A stretch of DNA of 64,000 bases from Leptospira perdikensis (GTDB lineage: Bacteria > Spirochaetota > Leptospiria > Leptospirales > Leptospiraceae). Location: the NCBI RefSeq assembly GCF_004769575.1, contig NZ_RQGA01000003.1, positions 248,001 to 312,000 on the forward strand, read 5' to 3'. Shown here piece by piece: positions 44,200 to 53,093 of the stretch. The number at the start of each line of letters is the position of its first letter. Position 1 is the stretch's first letter. Both the position numbers and the translations under genes were made by a program. The notes beneath the pieces were generated by a model. That model was not told where the DNA came from and did no database searches. It worked only from the letters and a program-made list of their open reading frames with translations.

Positions 44200-45411
44200 T
44201 TATTTCAGCTTCTTGAGCTTATTCTCCATGTTAGCCTTTTTATGATAGAATTGGACGAGTTTTTCTAGCTCAGCCATGTCCGAACAAACAATTTTTCCAA
44301 GGTCCATACGAATAAATTTATTGTTCTTCATGATATCAGAAATGATGAGTTCGTCTTTTGGATCGGTGAGGCCGACCATCTTAAGAAGATCTTTGGTTCC
44401 AATTTCAAAATTGTAAGCTTGTTTGGGAGCCACTTTGATTCTGTTTTTTTCTGCCAAAGTCATAAGAGTATCAACGATACGGCCTTGTGGGTCTTTTAGG
44501 AGTAAGTTTGCTAACTGTTTGTAAGCAATCCAAATCCTTTCAGACAAAAGCGTAATCAGCCTAGTTGCCAATTGAGGTTGGGCTTTCACCATCCCCTCGA
44601 AGTTGGCTTTGTTAATGGCGAGAAGTTCCACATCACCCGCTGCCACTGCCGAGGCAGAACGAGGTTTGTTGTCAAGGATGGCCATCTCGCCGAAGATATC
44701 TCCCGCTTGGAGAACGGCGAGCATCACTTCGTTTTGGTTTACAATTTTGGAAATTTTTACCTTTCCACTTTGTAGAATGAATAATTCCTTACCTGGTTCG
44801 TGTTCACAAAAGATCATCTCACTATCTTTATAGTTTCGATTGAATTTATTGTAATCGATCGGAGCTGATTGGAATGGTTGGTTTATGGTTTGTAAACGCA
44901 ATTTAGCCTGAGGGACAAACTGTCCATTGGGCAGATGTTTTAGATAACTTTGATAAGCAAAGGTAGCATGCGATGTATTTTGTTGTTGGAAGTAGTATTC
45001 ACCAATTTTAAAGAGTTCGTTTGGATCTTCTTCAACAGCATTTCTAAAGGACAACCTTGTGATTGTTGTATCAAATTGGCGTAACTTCATAGAGAAGAAA
45101 CGAATGATATTCATCGCAACGGCAGTAGACTTTTGAATTAAGGTTCCAAACTGGTCATAACTGACGGAAATTAAGGAAACGTTGGTGAGGGAGGTCGCTG
45201 ATTCAATCTGTGGATGTTGGCTCATGGCGGCAACAACACCAAAAAAGTCACCAGGTCCTAAAACTTGATTGGGATCTTCTCCGACTACAGCAGTCTCACG
45301 AGTGACACGTACTTTACCCTCACGGATGATATAGAAATTGTTCGCATCCTTTTTCCCCTCTACAATGATGTAGGAGTTCGCTGGGAAAGTAACCATTTGA
45401 AAAAACGACAT
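44200..45411 (-). CDS. Protein with two cyclic-nucleotide-binding domains
   Basis: A 403-residue protein. The first cNMP domain (residues about 5-115: PANSYIIVEGKKDANNFYIIREGKVRV) is followed by a short TPR-like linker (FKIGEYYFQQQNTSHATFAYQSYLKHLP). The second domain (about 185-300: FCEHEPGKELFILQSGKVKISKI, GDIFGEMAILDNKPRSASAVAAG) has the phosphate-binding GE...RSASA. The C-terminus (IGTKDLLKMVGL) resembles the Crp winged-helix but lacks a clear recognition helix. It could be a regulator or scaffold reading cAMP from the neighbouring cyclase. Confidence 0.85.
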   Translation of the reverse strand: MSFFQMVTFPANSYIIVEGKKDANNFYIIREGKVRVTRETAVVGEDPNQVLGPGDFFGVVAAMSQHPQIESATSLTNVSLISVSYDQFGTLIQKSTAVAMNIIRFFSMKLRQFDTTITRLSFRNAVEEDPNELFKIGEYYFQQQNTSHATFAYQSYLKHLPNGQFVPQAKLRLQTINQPFQSAPIDYNKFNRNYKDSEMIFCEHEPGKELFILQSGKVKISKIVNQNEVMLAVLQAGDIFGEMAILDNKPRSASAVAAGDVELLAINKANFEGMVKAQPQLATRLITLLSERIWIAYKQLANLLLKDPQGRIVDTLMTLAEKNRIKVAPKQAYNFEIGTKDLLKMVGLTDPKDELIISDIMKNNKFIRMDLGKIVCSDMAELEKLVQFYHKKANMENKLKKLK

Positions 45412-45489
45412 TCTTAAATCTCTGAACCCTTTTTGCTCAACGTGCCTAGTTTATTATCGGAGATCCCTAGGGCAATATTTTCGTAAAAA

Positions 45490-46020
45490 TTACTTATTTT
45501 TACTCTCTCCTAAAATTTCCATCTGAGTCAGTTCTAATTCCGCTTCTTGTGCAATTTTACTAGAATACGTATTTTTGATAATGTCCTGAAAAATCTGATG
45601 GGCTTTGTCTTCCCGGCCCATTCGGACATAGGCTTTGCCTGAAATTAAGTAGGATTCGAGACCTTCTTCTGTATTAGGATATTCTTTATATATTTTGAGT
45701 TCATTTTCGGCCAGAGCCAAAATATCTCCCGTCATTCGGTAGTTGGAACTCAAGGTCTTTCTCACTTCCCGTGTTTTAGAATGGCCTGGATAGAGGATTA
45801 AAAAACTTTTACAAGATTCTACTGATTGCCAGTGGTTTCTGTCTTCTAAAAATTCTTTCGCCTTTTGGTAGAGGAGATCTCCCTGTTTGTTTCGTTCACT
45901 GACAAAAACTTGGCTTACGGAACGATCGGCGACAAGGGGTAGAATTCCCATAGAGATAAGGAATCCGAGGACGAAAAGGATCCGTTTCCATAATTGCCAA
46001 ACTGTAGAATTCTGTCTCAT
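45490..46020 (-). CDS. TPR-like envelope protein
   Basis: About 176 residues starting at ATG 46020, which clears the VWA gene stop by 5 nt. A membrane segment (ILFVLGFLISMGILPLVA) is followed by helices of tetratricopeptide type: QKAKEFLEDRNHWQSVESCKSFLILYPGHS, LALAENELKIYKEYPNTEEGLESYLISGKAYVRMGREDKAHQIFQ. It resembles BamD/YbgF-like helper proteins but is too short to assign. It follows the VWA gene on the same strand. Confidence 0.75.
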   Translation of the reverse strand: MRQNSTVWQLWKRILFVLGFLISMGILPLVADRSVSQVFVSERNKQGDLLYQKAKEFLEDRNHWQSVESCKSFLILYPGHSKTREVRKTLSSNYRMTGDILALAENELKIYKEYPNTEEGLESYLISGKAYVRMGREDKAHQIFQDIIKNTYSSKIAQEAELELTQMEILGESKNK

Positions 46021-46025
46021 TACTA

Positions 46026-47120
46026 TCAGTTTCGGTCGGAACCGAGATTCTCGTGAACGGGTTTTTCTTCGGAGAGAGCAAGAATTTTGGGAATTCCTGT
46101 CAGATCCCATAATTCTGCGGAAGCTTTCATTCGTTTTCCTTTGGGGAGTGGAAAAACAAATCTCCCTTTCCCTTCCGGGCCCAACTTCAGTTCAATTTGG
46201 TGTTTGGTAAGATCCCCCATCCTCCGTTCCCTGAGAGGAGGAATGGGGAAACTGCGTAACTTTTCCTCTGCTGGATAAAGATACAATTGGATCATATAGG
46301 AAGTATTGGTTTTTCCCGAGTATTCATAGTTTAGAATGTAGCCTGATTCCGAACCATCTTCATAAGGAAGGATATTTAGAATTCTGATTTGGTTTTGTGT
46401 GGGGAGGTTTGTATCTTGTGTTTGTAAAGGTTTTGATTCTGAATTGGAGAGAATCACAGATTCTGGTTCTTGTGCCAAAAAGATTCGTTTGAAAGAAGAA
46501 TCATAGTCTTCTGGACGTTTCAAAGGAAAATAATTTCCATCCCCAAGGATCGAAAGTCGTTTGAGATCTTCTTCTCCTTTAGGATCAATATCAATTCCAA
46601 GAACTTGTAATCTAAATTTTTTTCCCGATTGTTTCAATTGATAAAGAACAGCTTTCGGATCGCCATCGCAACTTTCCACTCCATCGGAGATAAAAATAAT
46701 TTCTGTTTCTTGGATTTCATTTAATAGATACTCACCCACAACATTCAAAGTTTGTGCGATGGGTGTGGATCCTGCAGGAACAATGGAGGATATTTTTTGA
46801 CTCACAACTGAGGCGCCACCTCGTTGGATCGGATGATACAATCGGGCAGAGGAACAACCAGCGATTCGGTTTCCGTAAGCCACAAGACCCACACTTACAT
46901 CCTTTGGTAAACCACCAAGTAATTGTAAAAGTTTTTCTTTGGCCACGACCATCCGTGTTTTGCCATCCCATTTTTCTGACATGGAACCACTGGCATCAAG
47001 TATAAACACATATCTTTTGTTAGGTTGTGATTGAGTGGAAAGGGGGAAATAGGAAAGTAAAAACAAACTACAACATAGGATTCCGCAGAATTTGGGAAAT
47101 CGCCGACCTAGGATTTTCAT
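46026..47120 (-). CDS. Exported VWA-domain protein
   Basis: About 364 residues starting at ATG 47120; GTG 47132 is in frame but further from the GGGA ribosome site. A signal segment (FCGILCCSLFLLSYFPLST) is followed by a von Willebrand A domain. The metal ion-dependent adhesion site reads ILDASGSMSEKWDG, and the remaining site residues are in GSTPIAQTL and FISDGVESCDGDP. The C-terminal part from about 215 is beta-rich. It likely binds a protein partner in the periplasm or at the surface. Confidence 0.85.
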   Translation of the reverse strand: MKILGRRFPKFCGILCCSLFLLSYFPLSTQSQPNKRYVFILDASGSMSEKWDGKTRMVVAKEKLLQLLGGLPKDVSVGLVAYGNRIAGCSSARLYHPIQRGGASVVSQKISSIVPAGSTPIAQTLNVVGEYLLNEIQETEIIFISDGVESCDGDPKAVLYQLKQSGKKFRLQVLGIDIDPKGEEDLKRLSILGDGNYFPLKRPEDYDSSFKRIFLAQEPESVILSNSESKPLQTQDTNLPTQNQIRILNILPYEDGSESGYILNYEYSGKTNTSYMIQLYLYPAEEKLRSFPIPPLRERRMGDLTKHQIELKLGPEGKGRFVFPLPKGKRMKASAELWDLTGIPKILALSEEKPVHENLGSDRN

Positions 47121-47164
47121 TTTTTCCCACACCTGTACACCATCGGCGGAAATCGAATTTGACC

Positions 47165-47785
47165 TTAGAGGGATTTGGGATCTAAAAAGGGAGGTTTGGT
47201 TAGGTTTGGTTTCACAAGAAGAGGAGTTCGATCAAAAGGAGAATAGGCTCTTAGGAAACGTAAGATCATCTCACAAGTGGCACCCCAAAGAAGGCCATCA
47301 CCAAGATCAAAGTAATAGGCAAAATGATCGCGGCCAGGGATTTGAATGGCGTAAAAAGGTTTTGTCCAAAGATCAGAAAAGGGCAGAAGGATGACCCGAT
47401 CCACTTCATCTGTGTTATGTTGGAAGGTAAAATCACCTTCATAAATGGCTAAAAACGGAGTAATATGGAAACCAGTTCTGGTATGAAGCCCCTCTAGTTT
47501 TCCTAAAACATTGAGGCTGGAACGATGGACCCCCATTTCTTCTTCCCATTCCCGAAGGGCAGTGACAAGAAGATTGGGATCTTCTTCTTCTTTGACACCA
47601 CCAGGAAAGGAGATTTGGCCCGGGTGGGATTTAAGATGTTTGGAACGTTCGGTAAGGATGATTCCTTCCGCAAATTCTTTGGAACCAAAGAGCGGAAAAA
47701 TTACCCCTGACTTAATTTCCTTAGTATCTGGAATTTCTTCAAAGTCCCTTGAAAGTTTTTTTACAAAGGACTGGTAGGATAACAT
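47165..47785 (-). CDS. Nudix hydrolase, CoA pyrophosphatase type
   Basis: About 206 residues starting at ATG 47785, overlapping the RNase D stop (TGATG). The Nudix box reads GGVKEEEDPNLLVTALREWEEEMGV. SHPGQISFPGG ahead of it is the signature of the NudL/YeaB CoA pyrophosphatase subgroup. These enzymes cleave CoA or acyl-CoA pyrophosphate bonds with Mg2+ or Mn2+. It is coupled to the ribonuclease D gene. Confidence 0.9.
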   Translation of the reverse strand: MLSYQSFVKKLSRDFEEIPDTKEIKSGVIFPLFGSKEFAEGIILTERSKHLKSHPGQISFPGGVKEEEDPNLLVTALREWEEEMGVHRSSLNVLGKLEGLHTRTGFHITPFLAIYEGDFTFQHNTDEVDRVILLPFSDLWTKPFYAIQIPGRDHFAYYFDLGDGLLWGATCEMILRFLRAYSPFDRTPLLVKPNLTKPPFLDPKSL

Positions 47786-49005
47786 CAACCCTCGTCTTTT
47801 GAGTTTTGATTTTGTTTTCTCTTTCGTTTGGCAACAAATGCTTCTTTGGATCTTATTGCCACCAAACGGTTGATCATTGAATCAAAAGATAACCCTTGAA
47901 TGGCTGCAAGTAAACTAGGGCCATAGTTTTGTACTTTCCAATCAGAAAATACGTGTAGAGCTTTTAATTCTTCCAAATCTTTTGGTGCTGCTCGTAAAAT
48001 GCTAATCAGCTGTTTGTTTGAAGGAAGAAGTGAATGTTCCATTCGTCTAGCGCGCATAATACGGAGTCGCCATTTTTTAGCGTTTTCGAATTTATGATTT
48101 TCGTCTTCATTTAAGTCTTCGCCATGACGTTTAGAAAGTTCTGATGTGTCGATAGGATCACTGTATTCGGCTGTTAAAAGTTTGAAGATTTCGGTTCCGT
48201 CTTTTTTCCCAAACCATTCCACACATTTTTCTTCGTTCGGATGACCTTTGACTGCTTGTGACAATCTATCATTATTAAAAACGCGAAAACTTGCTTTGTT
48301 GATTCGTTTTGCTTTTTCGTCACGGTAACGAAGCAGTTCTAAAATCTTTCTTCTTTCTAGTGGAGTGAAATTGAGAATGTCAGGAAATTTTCCAAGAGAA
48401 AATCCTTCGCCTTCTTTGGCCACATACTCTTCGGATGCAATGAATTCAAATTCAGATTTTGCCTCATCGTAGAGAGTTCTACGTTTGAGTTCTTCTTCCA
48501 TTTTCAACCAAATAGATTCTAAATAAGCAGTGTCTAGTGCTGCATATTTAAGTTGTTGTTTTTGGAGAGGACGAATTTCCCAGTTAGACTTCTGTTCTAC
48601 TTTAGAAAGTGTAACTTTATGGTAATGTTCGACAACATGTGATAACGAACTTTGTTCTAATGATAACAAACGAGAACTGATCATTGTATCTGCCGTGTTC
48701 ACAAATTTAAACCCAAAGTCTCTTTTTAAGGCCTTGATGTCGTCTTGTGCCGAGTGGAAGATTTTGAGAATGTTCTCATCTTCGAACAAAGGACCCAAAG
48801 CTGACAAATTTGTGATTTTTAAAGGGTCAATCAGGTAATTTTTGCCATTGGAATTGATCTGAATGAGACAAACTTTGGGATAGTACGTGTAATAACCGGA
48901 GGACTCGGTGTCGATGGACATGATTTTGGACTGTCTGAGATTGATCAGAGCCAAATCCAAAGCTTTTGCCGTATCAACGAGAATATAGTTGGAATTGATT
49001 TGCAT
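47785..49005 (-). CDS. rnd: Ribonuclease D
   Basis: A 406-residue DEDDy 3'-5' exoribonuclease. ExoI is MSIDTESSGYYTYYPKVCLIQI (Asp and Glu ligands), ExoII is FHSAQDDIKALKRDFG, and ExoIII is LKYAALDTAYLESIW with the Tyr. The second half contains an HRDC-like helical domain (RRKILELLRYRDEKAKRINKASFRVFNND). It trims tRNA and other RNA 3' ends. It is divergent from purF 41 bp away and overlaps the Nudix gene downstream. Confidence 0.92.
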   Translation of the reverse strand: MQINSNYILVDTAKALDLALINLRQSKIMSIDTESSGYYTYYPKVCLIQINSNGKNYLIDPLKITNLSALGPLFEDENILKIFHSAQDDIKALKRDFGFKFVNTADTMISSRLLSLEQSSLSHVVEHYHKVTLSKVEQKSNWEIRPLQKQQLKYAALDTAYLESIWLKMEEELKRRTLYDEAKSEFEFIASEEYVAKEGEGFSLGKFPDILNFTPLERRKILELLRYRDEKAKRINKASFRVFNNDRLSQAVKGHPNEEKCVEWFGKKDGTEIFKLLTAEYSDPIDTSELSKRHGEDLNEDENHKFENAKKWRLRIMRARRMEHSLLPSNKQLISILRAAPKDLEELKALHVFSDWKVQNYGPSLLAAIQGLSFDSMINRLVAIRSKEAFVAKRKRKQNQNSKDEG

Positions 49006-49046
49006 CTAATTGGGATTTTGGAAATACTGCAATTGTCATTCTAACA

Positions 49047-50474
49047 ATGATTCTCCAATCTGACAAACCAAAAGAAGAATGTGCCATATTCGGCATCTAC
49101 AATAGCAAGGAAGCTGCTAATTTTACCTACCTAGGTTTGTACTCGATGCAACACCGAGGTCAGGAGTCCAGTGGGATCGTCACAACGGATGGTTCCCACT
49201 TATACCGGTATGCCAACATGGGCCTTGTGGCAAATATCTTCACTCAACCGAAGATCAAAGAGCTCATTGGGGATGCGGCCATTGGCCACAACCGGTATTC
49301 CACAACGGGAGCGAGTTTTCTCCGGAACGCTCAACCCATCCGAGTGGAATCCCACTTAGGTCCTGTGGCTCTCGCCCACAATGGAAACCTGGTGAACTCC
49401 TGGGATATTAGAAATCGCCTCGAAAGAGACGGATCTATTTTCCAAACCACCATCGATTCGGAAGTCATTGTCCACCTTATGGCAAAAAGCCATAAAACAG
49501 ATCTTCTTGAAGCACTCTGTGAATCCCTAGCGCAAGTTCGGGGTGCCTACTCTCTGTTAGTTTTAACTCCTAGATACCTAATTGCTGTTCGGGATCCCAA
49601 TGGTTTCCGACCACTCGTGATGGGGAAACGTTCGGATGGAGCCATTGTGTTCGCATCTGAAACCTGTGCTTTTGACATCACAGAAACGGAATACGTAAGA
49701 GATGTGGAACCGGGAGAGATGGTTGTTATCGATCATACCGGTATGCGTTCTCTCTATCCGTTTCCAAAAGCAAAACCAAGCCTTTGTATTTTTGAATACA
49801 TTTACTTTGCAAGACCTGATTCTTATATTTTTGAAGAATCAGTTTATAAAGTGAGAAAATCTCTCGGTCGCCAACTGGCACGTGTTATGCCCGTAGAGGC
49901 TGATGTAATCATTCCAGTTCCAGATTCTGCAAACATTGCGGCCTTGGGTTATAGTGAAGAGTCAGGGATTCCTTACCAAAGTGGTCTTGTTCGTTCTCAT
50001 TATATTGGTCGTACCTTCATTGAACCGGATCAAAAAATTCGGGACTTTGGAGCCAAAATCAAATACAATGTGGTGAAAGAAGTGGTAAACGGGAAACGAG
50101 TGGTCATCATTGATGACTCGGTCATGCGAGGAACTACAAGCCGCAAAATCATCAAAATGATTCGTAATGCTGGTGCTAAAGAAATTCATTTCCGAGTTTC
50201 CGCACCACCAACGGTATCTCCATGTTACTATGGAATTGATATTCCTACTCATAAAGAGCTCATTGCATCCACACATAGTATTGATGAAATTCAAAAGTAT
50301 CTTCGCGTGGATTCCCTTGCTTATTTAACATTGGATACAATGCACAAAGCAGTGGAAGGGCACAAGGGTGGTGGGTTTTGTGATGCTTGTTTTACATCCA
50401 ATTACCCAGTGGAATTCCAAGACCATGCAGGAAACCAAAAGTCTCTATTTACGGAATACGCAACGGAAGAGTAA
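49047..50474 (+). CDS. purF: Amidophosphoribosyltransferase
   Basis: A 475-residue glutamine PRPP amidotransferase, first committed step of purine synthesis. A short propeptide of 11 residues precedes the nucleophile Cys12 ([11 protein letters not shown]). [13 protein letters not shown] and [11 protein letters not shown] are the glutaminase site; [17 protein letters not shown] is the PRPP site. Cysteines in [16 protein letters not shown] and GFCDACF fit the [4Fe-4S] cluster of the Bacillus-type enzyme. The TAA overlaps the ATG of queD. Confidence 0.97.
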   Translation: MILQSDKPKEECAIFGIYNSKEAANFTYLGLYSMQHRGQESSGIVTTDGSHLYRYANMGLVANIFTQPKIKELIGDAAIGHNRYSTTGASFLRNAQPIRVESHLGPVALAHNGNLVNSWDIRNRLERDGSIFQTTIDSEVIVHLMAKSHKTDLLEALCESLAQVRGAYSLLVLTPRYLIAVRDPNGFRPLVMGKRSDGAIVFASETCAFDITETEYVRDVEPGEMVVIDHTGMRSLYPFPKAKPSLCIFEYIYFARPDSYIFEESVYKVRKSLGRQLARVMPVEADVIIPVPDSANIAALGYSEESGIPYQSGLVRSHYIGRTFIEPDQKIRDFGAKIKYNVVKEVVNGKRVVIIDDSVMRGTTSRKIIKMIRNAGAKEIHFRVSAPPTVSPCYYGIDIPTHKELIASTHSIDEIQKYLRVDSLAYLTLDTMHKAVEGHKGGGFCDACFTSNYPVEFQDHAGNQKSLFTEYATEE

Positions 50475-50848
50475 TGGAAGAGATTGAACTTTCCAAAACC
50501 TTTGGTTTTGAAGCCGCACATTTTTTACCAAATGTTCCCGAAGGCCATAAATGTAAAAGAATGCACGGCCACAGTTTTCGTTTTGCAGTGTATCTCAAAG
50601 GAGAAATTGATCCACATACTGGTTGGATCATGGACTTCGGCGAATTAAAATCCATCGTAAAACCAATCTTAGACGAACATTTGGATCATTATGTTTTGAA
50701 TGATGTTCCAGGACTTGAAAACCCAACGAGCGAAAACATTGCCGTTTGGCTTTGGAACCAACTAAAACCCAAATTACCTTTACTGGATAAAATCACTTTG
50801 TACGAAACTTGCACTAGTTCTTGTGTGTACAGAGGGCCAAAAAAATAA
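50474..50848 (+). CDS. queD: 6-carboxy-5,6,7,8-tetrahydropterin synthase QueD
   Basis: A 124-residue PTPS-fold enzyme, start ATG 50474 overlapping the purF stop (TAATG). Zinc ligands are His16 in AAHFLP, and His31 and His33 in MHGHSF, with catalytic Cys27 in [11 protein letters not shown]. It makes 6-carboxytetrahydropterin from dihydroneopterin triphosphate for queuosine synthesis. Queuosine modifies the wobble base of certain tRNAs. queC follows without a gap; queE, queF and folE are not in the window. Confidence 0.95.
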   Translation: MEEIELSKTFGFEAAHFLPNVPEGHKCKRMHGHSFRFAVYLKGEIDPHTGWIMDFGELKSIVKPILDEHLDHYVLNDVPGLENPTSENIAVWLWNQLKPKLPLLDKITLYETCTSSCVYRGPKK

Positions 50849-51595
50849 ATGGTTTCCGTTAAGGATTCCTCTCCTAAATCCAAATCTGAAAAAAAAGGTG
50901 CCGTTGTACTTCTGTCAGGTGGGCTTGATTCTACCACATGTTTGTATTTAGCAGCAAAAGATTATGGATATCCCAAATCGAAACACCTTCCACTACTTGC
51001 CCTTTCTTTTGATTATTCTCAAAAACATAAAATAGAACTGATCAAAAGTAAAAAAATCGCGAAACTTCTCGGAATCAAACATGTGATCCAAAAATTGGAT
51101 CCTGGATTTTTTTTAGGAAGTTCTCTCACCGAAAAAAAAATCAAAGTGAGAAAGAACGCAAAATCTTTGTTTAGTGGGATCGAAGAAGAAATTCCTAACA
51201 CCTATGTTCCTGGAAGGAATATTCTATTTTTATCTTTTGCATTGTCACTCGCCGAAGGCCATGGATATGATTCTATTTATATTGGAGTCAATGCACTTGA
51301 TTATTCTGGGTATCCAGATTGCCGGCCGGAGTTTATCGAATCCTTTCAAAAGATGGCAGATCTCGGAACCAAAAAAGGTGTGAGTGAGGCGGATGATTCC
51401 ATCCAAATCAAAACTCCACTTTTACGTCTCGGAAAAAAAGAAATCATCGAACTAGGAATTCAAGTTGGAGCTCCACTCCACCTAACGCATTCTTGTTACG
51501 ATCCCATCAAAGGAAAACCTTGCGGAAAATGCGATTCTTGTACTTTAAGAAACAAGGGATTTGCTGAATTAGGAATGACAGATCCTTCTCTTTGA
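50849..51595 (+). CDS. queC: 7-cyano-7-deazaguanine synthase QueC
   Basis: A 248-residue ATP pyrophosphatase. The PP-loop is VLLSGGLDSTTCLYLA, with NTYVPGRNILFLSFA and YIGVNALDYSGYPDCRPEF following. The zinc site is in SCYDPIKGKPCGKCDSC. It converts 7-carboxy-7-deazaguanine to preQ0 using ATP and ammonia. It begins immediately after the queD stop. Confidence 0.96.
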   Translation: MVSVKDSSPKSKSEKKGAVVLLSGGLDSTTCLYLAAKDYGYPKSKHLPLLALSFDYSQKHKIELIKSKKIAKLLGIKHVIQKLDPGFFLGSSLTEKKIKVRKNAKSLFSGIEEEIPNTYVPGRNILFLSFALSLAEGHGYDSIYIGVNALDYSGYPDCRPEFIESFQKMADLGTKKGVSEADDSIQIKTPLLRLGKKEIIELGIQVGAPLHLTHSCYDPIKGKPCGKCDSCTLRNKGFAELGMTDPSL

Positions 51596-51602
51596 AGGAA
51601 AT

Positions 51603-53054
51603 ATGTATATAGTCAATTTATTTCCAAAGTTGATTGAGTCTTATATGCGATTGCGAAATTTACTATTGATAGTGATTCTAATTGTCTGGCAATGTAAGGC
51701 TTTGCCATTTAATAATCCTTCCGATGTTCACTCAGATGCCTTTTGGGAAAAAGAACTTTTACGTTGTTTTTTGGGAGTAATTGATTGCCTTGAGACTCCT
51801 CAGGACAATCAAGGTGTCAAAGAATGGACTAGATTACTTGGCCAGACCGGTGGAGTCCAAACCTATTCACAATCTACTGCCACCGAAAGAACCGGATATC
51901 TTTATACTGTAGGTACTACTTCAGGAGCGTTACTCGGACAAACAAAAGTATCTTCTTCTACTGATATTTTTATAGCAAAATATGATCAGGAGGGAAACGC
52001 CATTTGGCTCAAACAGATGGGAAGTACAGGTGTGGCATCTACGTATGTAGAACTCGCTCATATTGATATGTTTGGTAATCTTTATGTAGTTGGTACTTCT
52101 GGAGGTCCTTTTAATGAACTTACGTCCACTGGTGCTGGAAGTTTACTAGTCAAACTGAATCCTTCTGGTGTGGTTTTGTGGACAAGAATTTTGCCGACAC
52201 CAAGTGAAACCTTAGGATCTGGTGTCACCACAGATGGAGAAGGTAATGTTTACATCACCGGGAATACCGAAGAACAACTGATCAACGGGGAAGTGGCAGC
52301 AGGCGGAAGAAATACATATCTACTCAAATATAATCGTAATGGGGATTATATTTGGACAAGACTTCTAGACAACGGTGGTCCTAGTTCTTATGGATATCAA
52401 GTTCAGTATGATTCGTATTCCCGAAGTATTTTGTTAGTTGGACAGGTTGCAGGAACAGGAACTTTTTTAGGAAACGGAATACCTGGTGGTCTTATGGATT
52501 CCTATTTAATTTCTTTTAACACAAACGGTGCTAGCCAATGGGTTCGGTTTTTGGGAATGCCTGGAGGTACTACCTCTACAAATATTAGGGCATTGTCTGT
52601 AGATAAAAAAGGATCAATATATGTTACGGGAGATACTGATACCAATTTAGATGGTCAGACAAAAAGTGGAGCCACCGTACAAGTGTTAAGTAAATACAAT
52701 ATTGTAGGTGATAAACTTTGGACTCGCCTTTTGGGCGGCGGCGGTGCCTCGGTAACTAATGGGAATCAGGTATTTGCGGACAACACCTTTCATATTTATA
52801 CGACGGGAAATACTACGGGTAATTTAAATGGAGTCACTCGCATTGGGACCCAAGATGCCTACCTAACCAAATACGATAGCGACGGAAATTTAATATGGAC
52901 TCGACCTTCGGGAAGTAGTGGCTCCACTCTCTACGGAAGAGGAATCTCTTCCGATAAATATGGAACTCTATTTGTTTCTGGATCAACTAACGGAAGTTTT
53001 GATGGTCGAACGATACAAGGAACTTATGATGCCTTTCTTATGAAATTTAAGTAA
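51603..53054 (+). CDS. SBBP-repeat beta-propeller lipoprotein
   Basis: A 483-residue protein. GAAGGA precedes the ATG at 51603, while the signal peptide itself starts at M15 (51645): MRLRNLLLIVILIVWQC. Both starts are plausible. After about 60 residues come seven or more repeats of about 50 residues with a GxxYVTGxTxG... core (GNLYVVGTSGGPF, GNVYITGNTEEQLI, GSIYVTGDTDTNLDG, TLFVSGSTNGSFDG). Each is separated by WTRLLG-like strands, which is the SBBP beta-propeller pattern. Such propellers bind proteins or polysaccharides at the cell surface. Confidence 0.88.
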   Translation: MYIVNLFPKLIESYMRLRNLLLIVILIVWQCKALPFNNPSDVHSDAFWEKELLRCFLGVIDCLETPQDNQGVKEWTRLLGQTGGVQTYSQSTATERTGYLYTVGTTSGALLGQTKVSSSTDIFIAKYDQEGNAIWLKQMGSTGVASTYVELAHIDMFGNLYVVGTSGGPFNELTSTGAGSLLVKLNPSGVVLWTRILPTPSETLGSGVTTDGEGNVYITGNTEEQLINGEVAAGGRNTYLLKYNRNGDYIWTRLLDNGGPSSYGYQVQYDSYSRSILLVGQVAGTGTFLGNGIPGGLMDSYLISFNTNGASQWVRFLGMPGGTTSTNIRALSVDKKGSIYVTGDTDTNLDGQTKSGATVQVLSKYNIVGDKLWTRLLGGGGASVTNGNQVFADNTFHIYTTGNTTGNLNGVTRIGTQDAYLTKYDSDGNLIWTRPSGSSGSTLYGRGISSDKYGTLFVSGSTNGSFDGRTIQGTYDAFLMKFK

Positions 53055-53093
53055 AAGGTGGATGGGTAAGAAATTAGCGAGTGACAAAACATT

